Shown here one piece after another: positions 57,126-64,000 of a stretch of 64,000 nt of DNA (positions are counted from its first letter, which is position 1; every line of letters starts with the position of its first letter). The stretch lies in the NCBI GenBank assembly GCA_002897115.2, contig BCIH01000004.1:1055825-1119824 (forward strand). The letters run 5' to 3'. The notes under the pieces were generated by a model. It saw nothing but the letters and a program-made list of their open reading frames with translations. It was not told where the DNA came from and made no database searches. Both the position numbers and the translations under genes were made by a program. This stretch comes from Prototheca cutis (taxonomy: Eukaryota > Chlorophyta > Trebouxiophyceae > Chlorellales > Chlorellaceae).

Positions 57126-58324
57126 CCCTGAACCCACTTCCCCAAAAAGAAACCAAGCATCCACACTTTTCTCACCCGGCTTTTCCAATAAATCGATCAA
57201 TCCCTCAGATGGAGGACTGGGAGCGGTTTGACGTGTTTGTGCTGGAGAAGCTGACGTCGAACGAGCCACTGCATGCCGTGGGCATGGAATTGCTGAACCG
57301 GCGTGGCGTGCTCCAGGCGCTGAACATCCCCGAGGCCAAGGTCAGCAACTTCCTGCGCGCGGCGGAGCGGGCGTACTGCCCCAACCCGTACCACAACGCG
57401 ACGCACGCGGCGGACGTGACGCAGGCGCTGGGTGCGATGCTGGCGCTGGACAGCTATGGGTCCCAGCTGACGCACATGGAGGAGCTGGCGCTGCTGATCG
57501 CGGGCGCGGTGCACGACCTGGGCCACCCGGGCGTGCAGAACGCATTTTTGGTGCGCACCGAGGCCGATTGCGCCAAGCAGTGCGGCGGTCGGTCGGTGAA
57601 CGAGGCGATGCACGTGGCGCTGGCCTTTGAGCTGCTGCGGCGCCCCGAGAACGATTTCATCGCGGGGTTACCTGCTCAGGCAAAGGAAGATTTTTTGCGC
57701 ATGGTGGAGGCGCTGGTGCTGTGCACTGACATGGCCTACCACGCGGCGGCGCTGGATGACTTTGCCGACACGCTGACCGAGTGGGGCGGGGACCTGGCGG
57801 CGTGGCCGTGCGAAGCGCGCATCAAGGCGCTGCAGATGCTCCTGCATACGGCCGACATCTCCAACCCCGCGCGCCCACTGCACCACTGCATGGCCTGGGG
57901 CCGCAAGATCCACGATGAAATGTACCGCCAGGGGGATTTAGAGCGGGCGCTGGGCCTGGAAGTCACGGCCGTGTGCGACCGCGACGCGGCACCTGTGGCC
58001 TGCGGCCAGCTGAAATTCATCACCATCTTTCTGACGCCCTGCCTCAAGGTGGTGGAGAATCTTGCGCCCAATTTCGTGCGCGTGGCCATGCCCCACGTCG
58101 AGGCCGCAGCCGATTACTGGCGTGGGCAGATGGCCACGGACGAGCTTGCCCGGGTCCAGGCCTGCGAGCGCGCCTGCGCGGAGAAAAAGCTGGCTTGCCC
58201 CTTTGCCCCGCTGAGCAAGGCCCTGGGCCTGGGGCCGCCCGCCCTGGGTACGGGTGGGGGCAGCGGCGGAGGTGTTGGGACTGTCCAGGCGGGCGGGGCC
58301 GATGCCTCGGCCACGCAGCAGTGA
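56131..58324 (+). CDS. 3',5'-cyclic nucleotide phosphodiesterase (class I, PDEase_I)
   Basis: Hydrolyses cAMP and/or cGMP. Exons 56131-56211, 56305-56466, 56661-56753 and 57209-58324 join in phase 0 to give 483 aa. The catalytic domain is in the last exon: the substrate and metal motif YHNATHAADV, the metal motif HDLGHPGVQN, EMHVAL-like helix (NEAMHVALAFELL), the third metal Asp region LLHTADISNPARP, and a conserved downstream Gln in CGQLKFI. The N-terminal ~110 residues (MSGSSVLYRFLDTPIARKAF) have no recognised domain; no GAF domain or transmembrane helix seen. The Gly-rich tail (GTGGGSGGGVGTVQ) is low-complexity. The large intron 56754-57208 holds a ~91-nt poly-C tract. Class I PDEs occur in algae but not in land plants. 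Confidence 0.94.
57033..57123. repeat. Poly-C tract, about 91 nt with one interrupting A
   Basis: Longest homopolymer in the window, in an intron of the phosphodiesterase gene; the single A is at 57092. Confidence 0.95.
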
Positions 58325-60180
58325 CATCGGGCGTTGCGTGTTGGGGTGATGTGTGGCGTGGGGGACCCCTCTTTTCACCTTTCGGCCTGCGAGTTGTGTG
58401 ACCGCCGTCGTCGCATACCTCCCTCCTCCCACACTCCCCCCCCCCAATGCACCCCCTCCCCCGCGTCCCCAATCGCCCCCGAAGAGAATAAGTACTATGA
58501 AAGGCAGCGTGGGCCCTTCTGTTTTTTCCATACGACCACACCGCGTACTTGCTTTTGAACGGACCTCGAAGAGTCTGCCGCCGAGTTGACATTGCACACC
58601 TGCGCGGCGACCGCACTTGTGTCACCCGCGCCTGTGCTGCCCCCCTCCCTCTTCCCTCCCAGGCAAGGCCGACCGATGGCCTTGCCTCGATGTCGACTCC
58701 TCCCAACCCCTGGCCCGGGCCAACACGCCCGCGGTCCTGGGAGAACCCAGCCACGCTGTGCTTTTTTGCTTTCTTTCTCACTCGCTTGTGCCCCCCCTGG
58801 TCATGCTGTGCGCAGGCGCAGTGCCGGGCGTGCGCATGCACCCGATGCAGCTGACCGGGGGACGCCGTGACAGTCTTTGAAAATGTCGCCCGGCACTCCA
58901 CGGGCCGACCCCCTACCACCGCTGCGCATGTTCCTGGGCCCTCCCCGGCCGCCCGTCCCTTCCGGCCGGCCCGGTAGGACGTGGTGTGGAGAAGACTCTG
59001 TCCCCCCCTCCTGACTGGGACGAGGTTTCCCCTCAGGCTGCGGCACCAGTCGTTGGGAAGGCTGCTGCGGTGCTCCCGGACCCGACGTCGGGGCGGACTG
59101 GCAGGCCGACAGTGTCCTGCGCCGGCACCGTGTTTGTCAAGTGTCTGTTTTCCCACTGCCCTGTGCTTGCCTGGGTGACGCCCGGGCCAGGGATCGGGTC
59201 ACACGTGTCGGCTATCGTGCTAAATTTGCTCGGTGCCTCGGCGCGCGAGCAAGTGCTGCCCCGGGAAGCAGGGCAATTTTCCTTGCCCTTGGCGGGGCGG
59301 CAATGCCCCTCGCCCTGGGTGGGAACGGCAATGCCCCTCCCCTGCGGGGCGCGGTCGGCGGCGTTGCTGTTGTAGAGTTTTGTGTCTGTCTTTGCATGTG
59401 GCCCCGGTGTGGACGCGGCAAGTCCCAGCCCGCGGGCATCCCCCCTGTCCTTGTGGCGGACAGCGTGGTGGCCGTGGGCTCGGAGAGGGGAGGTGGGTTT
59501 GATTGCCGTTCCGGCACAGGCGAGGGCAATCTTCGTCCAGTGCCGGAGGAGAATCGTCCAATCTTGGGTAAGGGGGTTCCAGAGACCCTCCCTACCCCCT
59601 CTTCTTGCATCGCATGTCCCTTGCTTTTTACATGTGCTTCACTTTGTCCCGTGAGAGCTTGACGACTCACCGCCCGACCGTGAGGGTGGTCGGCCCCTTT
59701 CTCGGCGCGCCAGCCCAGCTGCCGCACGCCTTCACCCGTCCCTTGGCCATGACTTTGGCCCTATTCCTGGGCGACAATGGCCCCTCTTGTTGTGCGGCTC
59801 CCACGTCGTCGTCTTTGCCGCTGTACAATAGGCTCTCTGACACGGCACGGCAGGTGCACATGGTAGGGACAGGGGATGAGGCCAAATTGGGTCAGCAGCC
59901 ACAAGCCATGGGCTGTTGGCTGTGCCAGGCCCGGGCATGTCATCGATCGGCAGTAAATGGAAACAGCTTGGCCGATATGAGAACATCAGAGTGTGCATGC
60001 ACAAACGGATCAGGTAGGCACAAAATGCGGCAACATTACTGTTGCAGAACGGAACATGGTGACAAATTGGGAGCAAAAAACTGGTAGTACGGTTTGGGTG
60101 GTGGGACTTTATGTCAAGGGTTTTGGTGATATGAGGGAGTGCATATTTTCCAGCACAGCATGGCACCACTGCTGCATCGC
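58325..60180. other. 1.86-kb region without a confident gene
   Basis: Between two convergent 3' ends. Very GC-rich to about 59600, then AT-richer. A plus-strand frame at 58986-59375 has a coding-like start (MEKTLSPPPDWDEVSP), but I found no family and no splice partners. Short repeats of GGCAATGCCCCTC occur at about 59297-59342. A small unrecognised gene or a non-coding RNA is possible. Confidence 0.5.
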
Positions 60181-60764
60181 TCAGGGCTCTTCGGCGATGA
60201 GGGGTCCATTGAGCGTGGAGCCCTGGGACTTGAGCAGCTCAGTGGGCAGGCCCTTGCCCGGCGGCATGGCCATGCTGCGAGCTCGCTCCTCGGCCACGCG
60301 TGCTTTGTTGAGTGCGACAAGGCGCTTGCGTGCGGTGATGCCGTGGAGCGGCTGGGCAGCATGGCGCAGCCCCGCCGGCGGGAACGGATCCCAGATACTG
60401 AGAAACCCGCGCAGCACCGACCGCACCGTCCGTGGCGGTGGCAGCTCGTCGGCACGCATGGGATCTGTGAAGTCACGTGAGCGTGCGCCCTCGAGGAACC
60501 CGGGCGCCTCGGGGTGGCCGTCGGCGGCCGTGGCGGATTCCGGGCCGCCACCGCACCGCATCGCATACTCCAGCCCCACCTCGCACAGCAGGAAAGAGCG
60601 CCAGAACGATGTCACCGAGGGGGCCAGGCGCATCGTCATCACCTCCAGATCCGCCGTGCTCCACTCATACAGCAAGCAGTCCGTCTGATTGTGGTGATGT
60701 CATTGGTTCGGTGTGGTGGTGTTGGATGAGGAGTCGTGGGCCAACTGCATGCGCCGTTATGCAT

Positions 60765-60828
<64 letters not shown>

Positions 60829-61887
60829 ACACACACACAACCTCTCCACCTGTGCGTGGGCAGCAAATTCGCGGTTGGTGGAGCAGTCGAACCCAAAATA
60901 GACGCCAAAGATATTGGCAACACCCAGGTCAAAGAGCATGCCCGAGTAGAGCGCGCCTCCACTGGGGGAGCTGCCCAGCGCGGCGCGGGCGGGGTAGCTG
61001 ATGCCGACGATGCCCTCCACCAGGACATGCAACTTGGAGTGGCTGGTGGCAGGGTGAACGATGTATTCGCCCGCAGGGTAACGCTTCCAGCCCCCAAACC
61101 TCAGACACTCCTGCATCTCCAAGCGGCACATGCCGCTCCGCCGGTAGAAGAACCGCCTGCGGAAGCGAATTGTTTGGTTGTGTGGTGGGACGAGGCGGGG
61201 CCAACTTGCGCCAGTGATAATGCGTTGATGGTGCCACGCTCGAGGCCACCTTCAACCCCATGGGCCAAGGGCGGATGGAGGTCAAACAGTCTTCAACCGA
61301 CCCCCTCCTGCACACCACAACTGCTCTTCATCCTCGGACTTGAAGCGGATGGGGCGTTCGTCCCAGGAATGGCGCCAGATAGCGTAGGCATGGAGCACGA
61401 TGATGATGCTCGACCATGCCAAGCCGTCGGCAGAGACCCTGTCTGCACGGGCAAGGATGGCGAGCCAAACGAAGCAAAATGAGTGATTGCTGTGCATGCG
61501 GGACACCTCGGCTGCTGCGTAAACCCCCGCGGACCACCACAGCACACCCATGCCACACACCTTGCCAGCCCCAGTAGAACCAGCGTGGGTATCCTGTGAG
61601 CGCCGCGGCGAAGAGGCAGAGGTACGCAGCAAACAGGAACAGGCGCAGGATGAGCAGGTCTGACACCAGGGCCGAGAGAAGGAAACTGCGTGGGGTGGGA
61701 GGAGGGCATGAGGGTTGCCAGTCCCGCCTGCTCTCCGGACTGGGGCCCCCGTACGTCCGCAGTCCTTGCTGTCGAGGCCGGGCACCCGGGGGAAGGGTGG
61801 AGCACTCCCAGACGCGCTTCGCCAGGCGCCTTACCATGCATTGGCCAGCTGGTTCCAGGGCCCAGCCACGGGCAGTACTGTCACCAT
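60181..61887 (-). CDS. Membrane protein with cyclic-nucleotide-binding-like (Popeye-like) domain
   Basis: Exons 61835-61887, 61561-61685, 61316-61442, 60850-61156 and 60181-60684 join in phase to give 371 aa from the ATG at 61887 (MVTVLPVAGPWNQLANA). Hydrophobic segments LLSALVSDLLILRLFLFAAY, YLCLFAAALTG and WSSIIIVLHAYAIW suggest two or three membrane spans in the first 100 residues. A cytosolic domain follows: EDEEQLWRFFYRRSGMCRLE, GGWKRYPAGEYIV, LHVLVEGIVGISY, then LLYEWSTADLEVM. This layout (short membrane segment, then a region like 'W..lF..lG....F..L') resembles Popeye-domain proteins or cyclic-nucleotide-binding folds, but the key cAMP motifs are not obvious. The gene is convincing; the family call is tentative. 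It converges on the phosphodiesterase gene. Confidence 0.75.
60767..60828. repeat. Poly-C tract, 62 nt
   Basis: Homopolymer followed by (AC)n in the last intron of the Popeye-like gene. Confidence 0.95.
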
Positions 61888-62313
61888 GATTTCTTCCAAT
61901 GAAAATGTCCGGCTGCCAAGAGCGCGTGCCGGAAATGCGCACAGCTGGCTATGACCACCACGCCCAGAAAAGCAGCGCAACCAAGGCCGGGACGGGTTAC
62001 CGGCGCGGCTATGATCGCTTCGTAAGCCGAATCATGCCCATCGAAACAGCTTGTGACCTTATATTTCTTTCGGGACACTCGTTTTAAAAGTCCTCAGTGA
62101 TGGATTTTTTGTCGTACGACCCCATACAGGCCTGACTGCAGGGGCCGAGAGGGGGAACATCGGCAGGGGCAGGTGGAGAATGTTGAGGTTGGTCCGCTAA
62201 TTTCTTATATTGACATCCTTCGACAATTATTCCCCACTCGAAATCACATTTTCAGCGTTTATTTTGGTTGGGATACTGTCGTACGGCCCCGCCGAGCGCT
62301 CGCCCTCGCCATC
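61888..62313. promoter_or_regulatory. Divergent promoter region, Popeye-like gene and deaminase
   Basis: A 426-bp spacer between divergent starts; no motif assigned. Confidence 0.5.
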
Positions 62314-63387
62314 ATGCACCACCCGGAGGCCGAGCTCATGCGCAAAGCAATCGACCTGAGCGCCGAGGGAGGCATTCGCCAGCGCACTGGGGGCGTTTTC
62401 GGCGCTGTGATTGTCAATAAGGAGACTGGGGAGGTCGTCGGCCAGGGCTTCAACCGTGAGTGGGAGAGGTGGATGTCTCGGCGCCCGCGCGGGCCTGCGG
62501 GCGGTTAATTCCGAGTGATCCCACCCAAAGCGTGCCGGTGCGCCCTACCAACCCAGTCAATCAAACCCCTGGTGGCAACCATGCGCAGGCGTGCTGGCGG
62601 ATGGCGACCCCACGGCGTGAGTGTTTCTGCCTGGTGGATGGGCGGGCGTTTCGGGCGGGACTGTCCTCTGCCCTAGGGCAGTGGGACGAGGGTTTTGGGC
62701 CACGTGTTGAGCCAGTCCGTTTTGCGCGCAGGCCGCCCAAGCTTCCCTGGCCCCGCTCCTTGCAGGCACGGTGAGGTCGTTGCCATCCGCGATGCATGCA
62801 AGAACCTGGGCACCCATGTACTCAAGGGCCACGTCCTCTACACTTCTGCTGAGCCATGCCCCATGTGCTATGCGAGCAGCCTGTGGGCCCACATCGACGA
62901 GATTTACTAGTGCGGCTGAGAGTGACTGTTCTGGGGGCAGGGACAGTGGTTGGTCTGCGCTGCGCCTGGTGCCCAGTTTCTGACATGAACACGACGGCCT
63001 TGTCTGTGGCCTGGCAGGACCCAATATCCCAAGTTGCCTGCAGCCATGGGTGCCGTGCTCTTCTTTCCCTTGTCCCTGCCGGGTCACTGCACTGCCACGT
63101 CTCACCAGCAAAGGCTCCACTGGTGCGTCCCAGCGCGCCGACGACCCTCGCCGTAACCACGTTGACACCGACAAGCAAGCAATCGATCGGCCCCCCCTTT
63201 TCCCAACTGCAGTGGGGCCACCTACGACGATGTGAAGAAGTACGGGCAGTTTGAAGATGCCGATTTTTTGGCTGAGATCAACAAGCCGGCCGAGGAGAAG
63301 ACGGTCAAGGTGCAGGAGTTCCTGCGTGAGGAGGCGGTGGTGCCCTGGCAGGAGTACGCCGACCTGCCCGACACTGTCCACTACTGA
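62314..63387 (+). CDS. Cytidine-deaminase-family nucleoside/guanine deaminase
   Basis: Zinc hydrolase that removes an amino group from a purine base or nucleoside; similarity is closest to bacterial guanine deaminase and plant guanosine deaminase. Exons 62314-62455, 62589-62616 (28 bp), 62766-62909 and 63213-63387 join in phase to give 162 aa. Motifs are GGVFGAVIVNKETGEVV, NRVLADGDPTA-HGEVVAIRDA (the proton-shuttle motif, HGE where HAE is usual) and the zinc site SAEPCPMCYAS. The tail YGATYDDVKKYGQFEDADF matches the guanine deaminase C-terminal region. Start is the ATG at 62314; the frame is open farther upstream. The two small middle exons are supported by exact phase and family alignment. 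Confidence 0.92.
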
Positions 63388-63661
63388 TATTCGCGGCTGG
63401 GCTTGGGGGGTCAATGTTTGAGCGCCCCGTTTTTGAAAAAAAACACCCATGCATGCACAGAACGTATACCCATTGCCACTTGCTTGCTCCTGTACAGCTA
63501 TGCGCTTCACATGGTGCGCCTGGCGGCTCGCAGGGCGCCGCAGGCAAGGGAATTCCTAGAAAACTAGTTGTGCATTCCGCAGCGGTACAGGGAGGCGTGA
63601 GCGGCAGGAGACTGCAGCGGAAATGGGGGGGTCAATGCACCAAATAATAGGGGGGTCACAC

Positions 63662-64000
63662 TCAGGCCTGGGAGCGCTTGGAGGGCGTCAGCACCCCGTT
63701 CTCCGCCTCCGCGGCAGGCGGGCGTCTAGTGACTTGCCAAGAAATGCTCTGCCTCCAATGCCGCCATGCAGCCTGTGGGACGGTGGAAACATGGGGAACG
63801 GGGGGGTGAGTCTGAGGTGCATCGCACATCCAGACCTGGTACATGCAAGGCCGGGTTCTTCAAAATGTCACCCCACTTTCTGGTGGGTTGATCGGCCTCA
63901 GCCCCTCAGCTTGCTCCTGTCATCCTGGGGAAAAGCAACACACGGGAACACACCTGTCCCTGCGGCCGTGATGGCCTGGCGCCACTTCTTGTCCTGGACG
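63662..64000 (-). CDS. 3' end of an unrecognised gene, cut by window edge
   Basis: The edge has an open minus-strand piece with KKWRQAITAAG followed by a GTGTGT-type donor near 63950. A possible last exon ends ENGVLTPSKRSQA with a stop at 63662. The two were not joined with certainty. Function unknown. Confidence 0.35.

Noticed and set aside
56945..57175. Poly-Pro or poly-Gly protein frames over the C tract
   Set aside because: Artefacts of the intronic homopolymer; splice sites at 56753/57209 remove it.

Overview
This window looks like nuclear DNA of a green alga (Chlorophyta; species not assigned). The genes are GC-rich and broken by many short GT-AG introns, two of them apparently GC-AG. 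One gene encodes a MyTH4-FERM calmodulin-binding kinesin, a type typical of the green lineage. A TGTAA polyadenylation-type motif follows the ribosomal protein gene eL36. Gene models were built by hand from reading frames, splice phases and family motifs; exon coordinates are in each entry.

Left part (1-26,225): an unrecognised minus-strand gene cut by the window edge (1-2,422); KCBP-type kinesin-14 (4,254-8,560); a prolidase-like M24 protein with altered metal ligands (9,925-12,627); a tentative minus-strand small membrane protein (12,624-13,790); a CinA-C plus nucleotidylyltransferase protein (14,219-16,088); a class-3 lipase (minus, 16,350-18,320); a TauD/TfdA-type dioxygenase (18,776-21,171); the 40S maturation factor TSR2 (minus, 21,426-22,520); and a Tubby-domain protein (23,491-26,225).

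Mobile elements: two related copies of a roughly 2.6-2.9 kb element encode a Fanzor-type (eukaryotic TnpB-like) putative RNA-guided nuclease. Copy 1 (plus, 26,434-29,366) lies just upstream of eIF1A. Copy 2 (minus, 49,307-51,878) lies between RpiA and a TFIP11 homologue. Copy 2 is bounded by a 19-bp terminal inverted repeat. Both copies contain assembly gaps.

Middle (29,549-49,111): eIF1A; two paralogous minus-strand genes that combine SANT/Myb-like repeats with a forkhead-like winged-helix segment (30,906-35,039 and 38,280-41,454) on either side of an Aurora kinase gene (36,019-37,675); ribosomal protein eL36; a large MATH/TRAF-like protein (minus); and plastid-type ribose-5-phosphate isomerase.

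Right part (52,044-64,000): TFIP11/STIP G-patch splicing factor (minus); a cyclic-nucleotide phosphodiesterase; a membrane protein with a cyclic-nucleotide-binding or Popeye-like domain (minus); a cytidine-deaminase-family nucleoside deaminase; and the 3' end of one more minus-strand gene. Most genes alternate strand, giving divergent promoter pairs and tightly convergent 3' ends. The host genes are unrelated housekeeping or signalling genes, not a pathway cluster. The Fanzor elements are the accessory part.
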